Positions 34,834-43,572 of a stretch of DNA of 64,000 nt are shown here, one piece after another. This stretch comes from Chryseobacterium formosum (lineage in GTDB: Bacteria > Bacteroidota > Bacteroidia > Flavobacteriales > Weeksellaceae), in contig NZ_JAOVZW010000002.1 in NCBI RefSeq assembly GCF_026460885.1, positions 1 through 64,000 on the forward strand. Direction: 5' to 3'. The notes beneath the pieces were generated by a model. It saw only the letters and a program-made list of their open reading frames with translations, was not told the DNA's origin and searched no databases. The stretch's first letter is position 1. Every line of letters begins with the position of its first letter. The position numbers and the translations under genes are program-made.

Positions 34834-35829
34834 CTATATCGCTTTTCTCAATTTCTTATAAAAAGCTTCCTCCAAATCAGCAATATGCAACATTGATTTT
34901 GAAAGCTGATTGTAAATATCGTTTTTTGAATTTCTGTTTTTGTAAACCCTAGCAATATCCACAGCAAAATCTCTCCAAAGGTCTCCGATTGTGGTAATTT
35001 CTTTGGATAATTCCTTTAACTCTTCATTCTTAAGAATCAGTGAGGCTTCCTGTAAAAAAGCACCATAAATAAACCTGAATCCACCACCGCCGGTCCCGAT
35101 TTCTTCCTGCATTCTAATCAATTGTCCTAGATAATGATTGGTCACTTTCGTACCTTTTTTTTCAGCCCATTTCGGGATGCTTTTCGCTACCCAACGCATC
35201 GCTTTTATTCCGATAATAGGAACTGGCGCCAGCATATTTTTGCAGGTATCTTTAATTCCTTTTTTGATAGCTTCTTCCAAATTGACATTTTCCGGAATAT
35301 GTGTCGGGAAATACATATGACCTTTCGGAGCGAGTGCACCTTTTGCATAACGAACTTTTTCCAGTTCAGCTTCGGTCAAAGTTGTTGCAAAGTCCATCAC
35401 GGGATCGCTGATAAGGAATTTTCCGTCTTCTTTTCCATAAACCACCAAATTGTGGGCGTTGAAATGAAATTTATATTCTTCAGGGAAATAAGTCAAGTTG
35501 AAAACACCTACCTGTAAACCTGTCGGGATATTTTGCTCTAAATTTTTCTCTAAAGCTTTTTGGGCTTCTTGAGGATTTGAAAATTTTTGTCTTTTGATTT
35601 TAATTCCCATTCTTTTTGCGGCTTTGCTGAAAATAGCACCCGGCATCGGACGGTAACTGAAGCCCGGCGCAAAATTTACTTTTAAGAAAGGCAAATACAC
35701 GAAAAATAATCCCGAACCGATTCCAAAAATCATTGGTTCGCTAAGTTTTAAACCTCTGTTGAGAAGTAAATTGGAGGCAACACCGTTTTCGCAGTGAGCG
35801 GTTTGATGGTGTTCAAAATTGATCTTCAT
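34834..35829 (-). CDS. BtrH-like cysteine acyltransferase (BtrH_N/DUF4872)
   Basis: 331 residues. The N-terminus (FEHHQTAHCENGVASNLL) matches the BtrH_N domain, with the probable nucleophile at Cys13. The His of FNAHNLVVYGKEDG and Asp of LISDPVMDF complete a papain-like set. BtrH transfers an acyl chain from ACP to the amine of ribostamycin in butirosin biosynthesis. Here, among ACPs, ketosynthases and resorcinol genes, it is a good candidate to move the aryl-polyene acyl group from ACP to the dialkylresorcinol hydroxyl, forming the flexirubin ester. That role is an inference. It lies 1 bp from the ATPase gene and 2 bp from its upstream neighbour. Confidence 0.82.
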   Translation of the reverse strand: MKINFEHHQTAHCENGVASNLLLNRGLKLSEPMIFGIGSGLFFVYLPFLKVNFAPGFSYRPMPGAIFSKAAKRMGIKIKRQKFSNPQEAQKALEKNLEQNIPTGLQVGVFNLTYFPEEYKFHFNAHNLVVYGKEDGKFLISDPVMDFATTLTEAELEKVRYAKGALAPKGHMYFPTHIPENVNLEEAIKKGIKDTCKNMLAPVPIIGIKAMRWVAKSIPKWAEKKGTKVTNHYLGQLIRMQEEIGTGGGGFRFIYGAFLQEASLILKNEELKELSKEITTIGDLWRDFAVDIARVYKNRNSKNDIYNQLSKSMLHIADLEEAFYKKLRKAI

Positions 35830-35831
35830 TG

Positions 35832-36236
35832 TTATTTTCCGTCGAAGTTTTTTAATTCATCTACTGAAATTCCGAATGCATCTGCATATTTTTTCAAGGT
35901 AGAATCGCTTAGTTTTTTAAAAATGTTGGGTTTTGCGTGTCTTTTCACAGTCCATTGCCATTTGTCAACATACGCTGCAAGAACCTGCAAATCCATTTTA
36001 TTCAATTCCATAAAATAGATAATGGGACTTACCAAATTGTTTGCCACATTTTGTTTGGCTTCTTCAATACGTTCATTGATAAGCTGCATCGATTCTTCGA
36101 GAGCTGCTTTTTTAGCGTCCCAACCAATACTGTTTGCTGTGGTGTAATTGTCATTTTCATCAGTTACATACAACACTTCGGTCATATTTGCTGATTGTAA
36201 ATTACTTTCGTCCTGTGGAAGGTCTTGCTTTTTCAC
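35832..36236 (-). CDS. Small protein with HTH-like C-terminus, flexirubin locus
   Basis: 134 residues if the GTG at 36236 is used, 117 if the internal ATG at 36185 is used. The middle is helical (EESMQLINERIEEAKQNV) and the C-terminus (KLSDSTLKKYADAFGISVD then LKNF) resembles an XRE-type helix-turn-helix tail. It is the first gene of the second arm, 2 bp before the BtrH-like gene. It could be a regulator or a partner of the acyltransferase. No assigned family. Confidence 0.7.
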   Translation of the reverse strand: MKKQDLPQDESNLQSANMTEVLYVTDENDNYTTANSIGWDAKKAALEESMQLINERIEEAKQNVANNLVSPIIYFMELNKMDLQVLAAYVDKWQWTVKRHAKPNIFKKLSDSTLKKYADAFGISVDELKNFDGK

Positions 36237-36356
36237 CCGAAAATTCTTTTAATTATAAGTCTTAATAATCGGCTAAAATAATAAAAATGCAGGACATAGT
36301 ATTAAAGTAATTTTTTTGAGTTATTCTAATGGAATGTGTCTGAATTGATATTTGAA

Positions 36357-36386
36357 ACAAAAAAGCGCAAAGAAAATCTCTGCGCC
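36357..36386 (-). terminator. Terminator of the small membrane protein gene
   Basis: On the minus strand GCGCAGAGA pairs with TCTTTGCGC (36385-36377 with 36373-36365, one G-U pair, loop TTT), followed by TTTTTTTG. Confidence 0.8.
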
Positions 36387-36414
36387 TCATCTAACAATTA
36401 GTTAAGGAAATTTA

Positions 36415-36618
36415 TTAATGTATTCTCTGAAGTTTTTTTGTCAATGTACTTGCTGAAAAATAAATAGTCGATGCAAATAAAAATATCATACCCATCATCG
36501 CAAAGAATTCTGTAAATCGCATTGCCATACTTGGTTCTTTTACATCTCCGTCCATTAGAAAACCGATTGTTGTAAGAATTGCAGAAAGTGAAATAATGTT
36601 TAAAAGTGTTCGTTTCAT
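36415..36618 (-). CDS. Small two-helix membrane protein
   Basis: 67 residues with two hydrophobic helices (about 5-21 and 36-56) joined by a short acidic loop (DGDVKEP), ending in a basic tail. Divergent from the M16 protease gene. It has its own terminator. No recognised family. Confidence 0.65.
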   Translation of the reverse strand: MKRTLLNIISLSAILTTIGFLMDGDVKEPSMAMRFTEFFAMMGMIFLFASTIYFSASTLTKKLQRIH

Positions 36619-36728
36619 AGTTTTGTTTTTGAATTATATATCAAACGATCGTGAGCTTACTTTATTGTGCAATTTGATTTGTAACAAAGTTAAATTTATA
36701 AAGACTTATTTTAAAATAATCAATTTAT

Positions 36729-39641
36729 ATGAAGAAATTTTTTATCTCAGTTTCACTTTTTTGCACAATCATTGCAATGGCGCAGAAATTTGAGACACAA
36801 AAACAGACCGATGCGCAAGGATACAGCTTCGAGACTGTAAAAAATGATCAGGCGGGGGTAAGAGTTTACACCCTAAAAAACGGTTTGAAGGTATATCTTG
36901 CCAAAAACGATGATGCACCAAGAATTCAAACGTATATTCCGGTAAGAACAGGTTCTAATAACGATCCTAGTGATAATACAGGTCTTGCTCATTATTTGGA
37001 ACACATGGTTTTCAAAGGAACTTCACATTTGGGAACTCAGGATTGGGCAAAAGAAAAAGCTTTATTGACTCAGATTTCAGATCTTTACGAGCAGCACAAA
37101 GCTGAAAAAGATCCAGAGAAGAAGAGAGCGCTTTATAAAAAAATTGACGAGGTATCTCAGGAAGCTTCAAAATATGCAATTGCAAACGAATATGACAAAG
37201 CGATTTCATCTTTGGGAGCAACAGGAACCAACGCTCACACTTGGTTAGACGAAACGGTTTACAAAAATAATATTCCTTCAAACGAGCTTGAAAAATGGCT
37301 AAAAGTTGAAAAAGAGCGTTTTTCTGAATTGGTTTTAAGACTTTTCCATACAGAATTGGAAGCGGTTTATGAGGAATTCAACAGAGCACAGGATAACGAC
37401 GGACGTTTGGTGAATTATGCATTAATGGATGCGCTTTTCCCAAAACATCCGAATGGTCAACAAACGACAATCGGAACTTCTGAACATTTGAAGAGTCCTT
37501 CAATGGAGGCAATTCACAAGTATTTTGATACGTATTATGTTCCAAATAACATGGCGGTAGTTTTGGTTGGAGATTTAGATTTCGACAAAACAATTAAAAT
37601 GGTAGATCAATATTTTGGTACATTTAAATATAAAGAATTACCAATGAAGAAAATGGTTTCGGAAGAGCCAATGACTTCTATTGTAACAAGAACGGTTAAA
37701 AGTCCGTCAACACCGAGAATGACCATGGCCTGGAGAACAGATTCAGACGGAACTCAGGAAGCAAGACTGGCGAACGTAGTGGCTGAAATTTTAAGCAACA
37801 ATGGGGATGCAGGTTTAATTGACCTTAACATCAATCAAAGACAATCGACTTTGGGAGCAGGAGCTTATGCTTCGGCTTTGAAAACCTACGGTTCATTCAA
37901 CATGTATGTTACTCCGAAAGAAGGGCAGAGCTTTGATTCAGCTAAAAAATTACTTTTAGACCAGATCGATTTAGTTAAAAAAGGTCAGTTCCCGGATTGG
38001 ATGTTGAAAGCAATCGTTAACGATATGAAAGTTCAGCGTATGAAAGGTTGGGAAACTGCAGATGGTTTGGCAACCACGCTTTACAGTACTTATATTGGTG
38101 AAAGAACTTGGCAACAAGAGCTTGATGAGATTAATCAATACGAGAAAATCACAAAAGCTGATGTCGTAAAATTTGCAAATAATTTCTTTAAAGATAATTA
38201 CGTTGTTATTTACAAAGAAAAAGGTGTAAATGATAAATTAGTACGTGTACAAAACCCAGGAATTACTCCAATTAAACTTAACAGAGAAGCACAATCGCCT
38301 TTCTTAAAAGATATTTTAAGCAATAAATCTGCTGAAATTAAACCTCAGTTTGTAGATTACAAAACGGCAATTGCTACGACTCAGATTAAAGATAAAAAAG
38401 TAAGTTTTGTAAACAATAAATACAATAAAGTTGCTCAGGTAAGTTATATTTTCCCATTTGGAACAGATAACGACAAAGAACTTTCTTTAGGAGTAAGTGT
38501 TCTTCAGTATTTAGGGACTGATAAATATACTCCGGAACAATTGAAAGAGGAATTCTACAAATTAGGAATTTCAAACAGCTTCAGAACTTCAAATGATCAG
38601 ACTTTTATTACATTAAGTGGTCTTGAAGGAAACATGAAAAAAGGAGTTGAATTACTAAATCATTGGTTGAAAAACGTAAAAGCAGACCAAGAAATTTACA
38701 ATCAAACGGTAAAAACAATTCTTGAATCGAGAGATGTTGCTAAAAAGGATAAAACCAGAATTATGGCGGCGCTTTCCAATTATGCTAAATACGGGAAAGA
38801 CTCAAGAATGACGGATATTATTTCTAAGGAAAGACTTCAGAATATCAACGCTACAGAATTGATGTCTAAAATCAAGACTTTAAATAATTATCCTTACGAA
38901 ATTTTCTTGTACGGAGAAAGCCAAAAGGATCTTGAAAAAGCAGTAAAACCATTTATTGCAAACGCAACGTTACAGCCTGCAAAAGCTAAAGAATACGCAG
39001 AGCCAAAAACAGGAGGAACTGTTTATTTCGCAAACTACGACATGGTGCAAATGGAAATGGCGAAAGTAGCGAAGGGAAGTGACGTAAATCTTGCGAACTT
39101 CGGGAAAATTAATGTCTTCAATGAATATTTCGGAAGAGGATTATCATCTATTGTTTTCCAGGAAATCAGAGAAAGTAAATCTTTGGCGTATTCTGCATAC
39201 GTTTCTTACGCAACTGCGAATGAGAAAGGTCACGCAAACTATATTACCAATTACATCGGAACGCAATCAAACAAATTGTCTGCAGCTGTAAATGCTATGG
39301 ATGAATTGATGATGCAGCTTCCGCAAATTCCTGCTCAGTTTGAAAACTCAAAAGGTTCGGCTTTAAAGCAGATTGCATCCAACAGAATCAACAGAACCAA
39401 CATTTTCTACAATCAAATGTCATTGAAGAAATTGGGAGTTGATTATGATATCAGAAAAGATATTTATGCTGAAATTCAGAATTTGACTTTACCTCAGTTG
39501 ACTAATTTCTACAACACAGAAATTAAGCCTGTACAATATAACACGGCAATCATTGGGAAAAGAGAAAACCTGAATATGGAATCTATCAATAAAATGGGAA
39601 CTTTTAAAGAAGTGACTTTAGAAGAAATTTTCGGATATTAA
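36729..39641 (+). CDS. M16-family zinc metalloprotease (pitrilysin type)
   Basis: 970 residues with a signal peptide (cleaved near AMAQ, residue 19), so periplasmic. The inverted zinc motif HYLEH is at 88-92, with the third ligand in ELEAVYEEFNRAQ. The C-terminal half carries the second, inactive M16 domain (a block beginning LSSIVFQEIRESKSLAYSA). The full two-domain layout suggests a peptide-degrading protease. It is not related to pigment genes by sequence; it separates the second and third flexirubin arms. Confidence 0.93.
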   Translation: MKKFFISVSLFCTIIAMAQKFETQKQTDAQGYSFETVKNDQAGVRVYTLKNGLKVYLAKNDDAPRIQTYIPVRTGSNNDPSDNTGLAHYLEHMVFKGTSHLGTQDWAKEKALLTQISDLYEQHKAEKDPEKKRALYKKIDEVSQEASKYAIANEYDKAISSLGATGTNAHTWLDETVYKNNIPSNELEKWLKVEKERFSELVLRLFHTELEAVYEEFNRAQDNDGRLVNYALMDALFPKHPNGQQTTIGTSEHLKSPSMEAIHKYFDTYYVPNNMAVVLVGDLDFDKTIKMVDQYFGTFKYKELPMKKMVSEEPMTSIVTRTVKSPSTPRMTMAWRTDSDGTQEARLANVVAEILSNNGDAGLIDLNINQRQSTLGAGAYASALKTYGSFNMYVTPKEGQSFDSAKKLLLDQIDLVKKGQFPDWMLKAIVNDMKVQRMKGWETADGLATTLYSTYIGERTWQQELDEINQYEKITKADVVKFANNFFKDNYVVIYKEKGVNDKLVRVQNPGITPIKLNREAQSPFLKDILSNKSAEIKPQFVDYKTAIATTQIKDKKVSFVNNKYNKVAQVSYIFPFGTDNDKELSLGVSVLQYLGTDKYTPEQLKEEFYKLGISNSFRTSNDQTFITLSGLEGNMKKGVELLNHWLKNVKADQEIYNQTVKTILESRDVAKKDKTRIMAALSNYAKYGKDSRMTDIISKERLQNINATELMSKIKTLNNYPYEIFLYGESQKDLEKAVKPFIANATLQPAKAKEYAEPKTGGTVYFANYDMVQMEMAKVAKGSDVNLANFGKINVFNEYFGRGLSSIVFQEIRESKSLAYSAYVSYATANEKGHANYITNYIGTQSNKLSAAVNAMDELMMQLPQIPAQFENSKGSALKQIASNRINRTNIFYNQMSLKKLGVDYDIRKDIYAEIQNLTLPQLTNFYNTEIKPVQYNTAIIGKRENLNMESINKMGTFKEVTLEEIFGY

Positions 39642-39664
39642 TTTTCATTGATATAAATTGTTTG

Positions 39665-39693
39665 AAGTGAGGCAGAAATGTCTCACTTTTTTT
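39665..39693 (+). terminator. Terminator of the M16 gene
   Basis: AAGTGAG (39665-39671) pairs with CTCACTT (39682-39688), followed by TTTTTTTG. It sits between the convergent M16 gene and the next minus-strand gene. Confidence 0.85.
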
Positions 39694-40141
39694 GTTTCGC
39701 ACATTCTTTATTCATAAATATTTGTGTCTTACTAAAATCGTTAACATATTGGTTATTTATGAAATAAAGAGGAAATTCACGAATGATTGATTGTTTCCCT
39801 TTGGGAATGTCGCTAATATTTATTTTCTTTTCTTTAAAGTAAGTTTTGAAAAAATCTGTAATTAGTTTGTTTATTTCTCCTTGAAGGTCAAAGATTATTG
39901 TGTGACCTTTATAATCATAAGTTTTATACCTTATAGACAAGTTGTCGTTATAATTCATCGACGAAATTCCAAACAGATATTCTTTTTGACATTTTTTGAT
40001 TAAATTGAGTTCAAGAAAAACAAATTTCTTTTCGGCAATAATATGATCTAAAAATTTATAGAACTCATCTTTTGTATTTGTTTGAGCTGAATATTCTGTG
40101 CTAATCAACATTAAAAATAAAATGGAAATAAGTTTTTTCAT
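39683..40141 (-). CDS. Exported protein of unknown function
   Basis: 152 residues from ATG 40141, with a signal peptide ending EYSAQ. The mature part is short and basic, with no recognised motif; a beta-strand region (LFGISSMNYNDNLSIRYKTY) and a C-terminal INNQYVND segment stand out. The stop codon overlaps the terminator of the M16 gene. Function unknown. Confidence 0.65.
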   Translation of the reverse strand: MKKLISILFLMLISTEYSAQTNTKDEFYKFLDHIIAEKKFVFLELNLIKKCQKEYLFGISSMNYNDNLSIRYKTYDYKGHTIIFDLQGEINKLITDFFKTYFKEKKINISDIPKGKQSIIREFPLYFINNQYVNDFSKTQIFMNKECAKQKK

Positions 40142-40209
40142 CTTCAAATTTTATTTCTCTTCCGCTCCAACTTTTCTAAGTTTACTTCTGAGGTAGATTT
40201 TAGTAAATA

Positions 40210-40476
40210 TTATCTCCTCTTATATTTCAGCTGTATCAAAAGATAAATCTCGTTCTTTTCAAGATCATTATGCCAGGTTCTTTCAATAACTAAAGCGTTG
40301 TTGTATAAACCCAAATTTTCCATATTTTCATAGTATTCAATTCTTTCTGAAGTTTGATATTTAAAAAAAGAAATCAGGTTTACTTCGTCACCAACTTGAG
40401 GTGCAACAGGAAATTCTACAGATCTTTCAAACTCAAATTCAACATCGTAGGAATAGAACCTTACTTTTACGCTCAT
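40210..40476 (-). CDS. Small hypothetical protein
   Basis: 88 residues, no signal or membrane segment. A beta-strand-rich start (VKVRFYSYDVEFEFERS) is followed by FPVAPQVGDEVNLISFF and a C-terminal strand IYLLIQLKY, suggesting a small beta-barrel. It lies just after the terminator of the darA-darB unit. Function unknown. Confidence 0.65.
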   Translation of the reverse strand: MSVKVRFYSYDVEFEFERSVEFPVAPQVGDEVNLISFFKYQTSERIEYYENMENLGLYNNALVIERTWHNDLEKNEIYLLIQLKYKRR

Positions 40477-40515
40477 AATTTTATTTTCATCAAATATATC
40501 GAGAATTTAATCAAT

Positions 40516-40541
40516 AAAAAAAGCCAACTGTAAAAGTTGAC
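40516..40541 (-). terminator. Terminator of the MMPL-darA-darB operon
   Basis: On the minus strand GTCAACT (40541-40535) pairs with AGTTGGC (40529-40523) with one mismatch, then TTTTTTT. It closes the third flexirubin arm after the last hot-dog gene. Confidence 0.75.
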
Positions 40542-40568
40542 TTCCGTATCTTAAAATTAAATTTTCAA

Positions 40569-41009
40569 TTACTTTACTTCCTGAATAAACAAACTTATTT
40601 CAGTACGAATCAGCAGTTTTTCATCTAAAAAAGTTTCACAAAAAATCTGACAGATATTTTCATACTTAGAAATTAATGAAGCTTTTGAAAAAATCTTATT
40701 TCCAGCTTCAGGCAAACCGAAAATTTCAATCTTTTTGATGTTTGTAATAAATCCAATTACTTTGGTATTTGATTCTGGGTTTGCAAAAAAACTTTGTCCG
40801 AGAATCGAAGATGAGGTTTGTGCAGAATGTTCGATCAAACCTGCTTCTACAAATTGATTGTTGTGAACAAAAATATTATCAGCTTTGATTTCAAAAGAAG
40901 TCACTACTTTTTCTGGAGTCAACTCCAGAATATAGTCAACCATCAACATTGGCTCCCGATGAGGTAAAAAATGATGAATGTTGATAAGGTTTTCTTCTTT
41001 TAATTCCAT
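40569..41009 (-). CDS. ApeP-like hot-dog dehydratase family protein (second copy)
   Basis: 146 residues. Hot-dog fold with FLPHREPMLMVDYI near the N-terminus and FVEAGLIEHSAQ in the central helix, like ApeP-type 3-hydroxyacyl-ACP dehydratases of aryl-polyene loci. It is clearly related to the adjacent gene at 41043-41474 (shared DNIFVH and GLIEH motifs). It may dehydrate polyene or alkyl intermediates, or form a heterodimer with its neighbour. Last gene of the third arm. Confidence 0.8.
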   Translation of the reverse strand: MELKEENLINIHHFLPHREPMLMVDYILELTPEKVVTSFEIKADNIFVHNNQFVEAGLIEHSAQTSSSILGQSFFANPESNTKVIGFITNIKKIEIFGLPEAGNKIFSKASLISKYENICQIFCETFLDEKLLIRTEISLFIQEVK

Positions 41010-41042
41010 TGGCTTTTAATACTTTTTCCTTAATTCTTTTCT

Positions 41043-41474
41043 CTATTTTACCACAGTTTTCATCTGTGATTTTGCAATTATTTTATTGTTTAATTTGGTA
41101 ATGATTTCTACTAAAGTTACACCCATCATTTCATTCAAAATAGAAACTTCGGTTTTTAAAACATCATTTACTTTAGGTAAATCTTCTGCTTCAAAAGATT
41201 TAATGGCACCAATATAACCTGTTGGAGCTTCTTTTCCTAAAAGATAAAATTTGTAACCGGTATGGAGAGCCACACTTTGAGCCTGATGTTCAATCAAACC
41301 TGAAGCCTGAAAAACTCCTTCATGTACAAAAATATTATCTTCTTTAATGGTAAAGCCAGAGATTAACTGACTTTCACTGTATTCTGCAAGTTCGCTCACC
41401 ATGACAAAAGGAAATTTTTGTGGAATAAGACTTTCTACAAAATTTTTGTCTGATGTCGGTAAAGAAATTTCCAT
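41043..41474 (-). CDS. ApeP-like hot-dog dehydratase family protein (first copy)
   Basis: 143 residues from ATG 41474, which shares one base with the darB stop (TAATG); a longer in-frame start at 41498 is unlikely. LIPQKFPFVMVSELAEY and FQASGLIEHQAQSVA correspond to the hot-dog motifs of the following gene, but the LPHR at the first site is replaced by IPQK. The change may mean that only one of the pair is catalytic at that site. Confidence 0.8.
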   Translation of the reverse strand: MEISLPTSDKNFVESLIPQKFPFVMVSELAEYSESQLISGFTIKEDNIFVHEGVFQASGLIEHQAQSVALHTGYKFYLLGKEAPTGYIGAIKSFEAEDLPKVNDVLKTEVSILNEMMGVTLVEIITKLNNKIIAKSQMKTVVK

Positions 41475-42613
41475 TAGCAAACCGTTAATAATGCACAAGA
41501 ATAGGCAAATCTTCCGCTTTCAGGAACGCAAAGCATAAGTCTTTCTCCTTTTTTAAGTTTACCGGAATTCAGCAATTGTTCAACAGCAATAAAGATTGAA
41601 CCAGCTCCGATATTTCCAACTTCAGAAAGGTTGTAAAACCATTTTTCCCAAGGGAAATCTAAGCCTACTTTAGCAAATTCCTCTTTTAGGCCTTCTTTAA
41701 AGTAGCCGGAAGAAATATGTGCTAAAACATGGTCGATAGAATCCGGATCAAGATCATGTTTAGTAAAAGAAGCTCTCAAACTTTCTGCACCTTTTACCAA
41801 AATATATTGATCTAGAATTTTAGTATCCTGTTTTAAAGCAAAAATAGATTGGTTCAGCCACTCTTCAGCAGGATATTCTGCCCAAGATTTTAAGCTTCCG
41901 TCTTCCTGCTTTTCACAACCAGAATACATACAAGCTTCAATTTCGTGTGCATAAGAATAGAAATCGATCCATTCTATTTTCAGAGACGTTTCATTTTCTC
42001 TCGGTTTATTTTCCAACAAAAAAGCTCCTGCTCCGTCAGAAAGCATCCATCTCAAAAATTCTCTTTTGAAAGCTACAATTGGTCTTTCTTCCAGAAGTTT
42101 TAAGTTTTCAGCTTCGTGATTAAATTTATCGGCAGTCATCCACGCAGACATTCTTTCAGAACCTACACAGACTGCATTATCTTTAATTCCGGCTTTTATA
42201 TTTAAAAATCCATAATTTAAAGCATTCATTCCCGAATTACAAAGTCCGGTTGAGGTATTAATTTCAACAGACTTTCCGATGTTCAGTTCACCATGTACCA
42301 TTGATGCATGTGAAGGCTGAATCTGGTCTGCAGAAGTTGTTCCACACGAAAGCAATTCCATATCTTCTTTTTTGAAATTTTCATCAAAGAGACCTTCAAT
42401 TGCTTTTGCTGTAATCTGCGCATTGGTATGTGTAGATTTTCCGTTTTTATCTAAAGCGTAATATCTGGTTTTAATTTTATTATTTCTTAGAATCAGTGCT
42501 TTTGCTTTTGACGGTTTGTCATTTATATAGCCAAGATACGTTTCCATTTCGTCATTAGAAACCGGTTCATTAGGCAAGTATGTTGAAGCTTTTGTTATAA
42601 ATACGTCGTACAT
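41474..42613 (-). CDS. darB: DarB-type ketosynthase (dialkylresorcinol formation)
   Basis: 379 residues, KAS III-like. Cys125 in TGLCNSGMNA, the histidine in VLAHISSGYF and the asparagine in EVGNIGAGS form the Cys-His-Asn set. DarB joins two beta-ketoacyl chains head to head to a cyclohexanedione, which DarA aromatises to a 2,5-dialkylresorcinol. darA lies 2 bp upstream, and both are known to be needed for flexirubin in F. johnsoniae. It overlaps the next hot-dog gene by one base. Confidence 0.92.
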   Translation of the reverse strand: MYDVFITKASTYLPNEPVSNDEMETYLGYINDKPSKAKALILRNNKIKTRYYALDKNGKSTHTNAQITAKAIEGLFDENFKKEDMELLSCGTTSADQIQPSHASMVHGELNIGKSVEINTSTGLCNSGMNALNYGFLNIKAGIKDNAVCVGSERMSAWMTADKFNHEAENLKLLEERPIVAFKREFLRWMLSDGAGAFLLENKPRENETSLKIEWIDFYSYAHEIEACMYSGCEKQEDGSLKSWAEYPAEEWLNQSIFALKQDTKILDQYILVKGAESLRASFTKHDLDPDSIDHVLAHISSGYFKEGLKEEFAKVGLDFPWEKWFYNLSEVGNIGAGSIFIAVEQLLNSGKLKKGERLMLCVPESGRFAYSCALLTVC

Positions 42614-42615
42614 TT

Positions 42616-43530
42616 CTATTTTAAATTAATTCCTTGTAAATATTTTCTCTGTTTTTGTCTTTTTGTCCATAGTATTGGAGCGAGCAAGATATGAAAAATC
42701 AACACAATTGGTGAAATGATCCAAATTGCTGCCATCAAATATACCTTAAAGAATTTTATCAGCAAAGGTCGTTTTTCTTTTTTCTTGATAATCAAATTAG
42801 ACCAAATGGTGAAAATTTTATTCCCTACTTTTTCTACTCTTACTAAAAAAGCTCTTATTTCTACGGCTCCGTTTTTTACCAATTCAGGCTGAAGATTGGC
42901 TAAATCATTGTTTTCAAAATGTCTTTCAATAATTTTACCATATTTTCCGGCTCCATTAATTTCTTTATCTGAAACTCCGGCTGCAGGAAGAATTCCTGAT
43001 TTTTCTTTTTGTCCGGTAGTCATCCACCGAAGAATCGTTAAAACACTTGTATAATTGTCTCTTCTGTCTACTAATGCAATGTTTCCAACCAGTTTAGCTT
43101 CGAAATTCTTTAAATAAACTTTCAGTTTTTCCTGTGAAAGCATCCACATATTTCTTGTTGCAGAAATGGTAACAACGGGCGTGTTTTTTAAAATGTCTGC
43201 TGCAAATCCACTTTTTAAGAAAGAAATAATTGGGATTGATGGCGTTAAATACCAAACCTGATAACCGAAAAGGATTAAATCAAATTTTGTATTGAGAACC
43301 TCTTCCGGTGGAGGAAGAATTTCACTCGGAATCTGTAAATAAGACTCGGGAAATGTGTTGAAGAAAACATCACTCGGCCACGGAAAAGGAAAATCTTTTT
43401 TAAGCTGAATGTTGTAGTAAGTTACTTTGTATTCGTCTTTTTTATCTTCAAACGGCTGTGCGATATTTTTAACAATATCTTCCAACTGTCCAGTTTGGGT
43501 ATAATAAAGTACGAGTATATTTTTTTGCAT
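42616..43530 (-). CDS. darA: DarA-type aromatase (dialkylresorcinol formation)
   Basis: 304 residues. The N-terminal flavodoxin-like domain starts VLYYTQTGQLEDIVKNI (FMN phosphate loop TQTGQL) and contains LFGYQVWYLTPSIPI. A C-terminal hydrophobic region (about 262-290) probably anchors it in the membrane. DarA converts the DarB product to the resorcinol; a flavin-dependent oxidation fits the fold. Immediately upstream of darB, after the MMPL-PlsC fusion gene. Confidence 0.9.
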   Translation of the reverse strand: MQKNILVLYYTQTGQLEDIVKNIAQPFEDKKDEYKVTYYNIQLKKDFPFPWPSDVFFNTFPESYLQIPSEILPPPEEVLNTKFDLILFGYQVWYLTPSIPIISFLKSGFAADILKNTPVVTISATRNMWMLSQEKLKVYLKNFEAKLVGNIALVDRRDNYTSVLTILRWMTTGQKEKSGILPAAGVSDKEINGAGKYGKIIERHFENNDLANLQPELVKNGAVEIRAFLVRVEKVGNKIFTIWSNLIIKKKEKRPLLIKFFKVYLMAAIWIISPIVLIFHILLAPILWTKRQKQRKYLQGINLK

Positions 43531-43572
43531 TAATATTTTTTATGGATTACAAAAATAAGATATTCAATTTTA

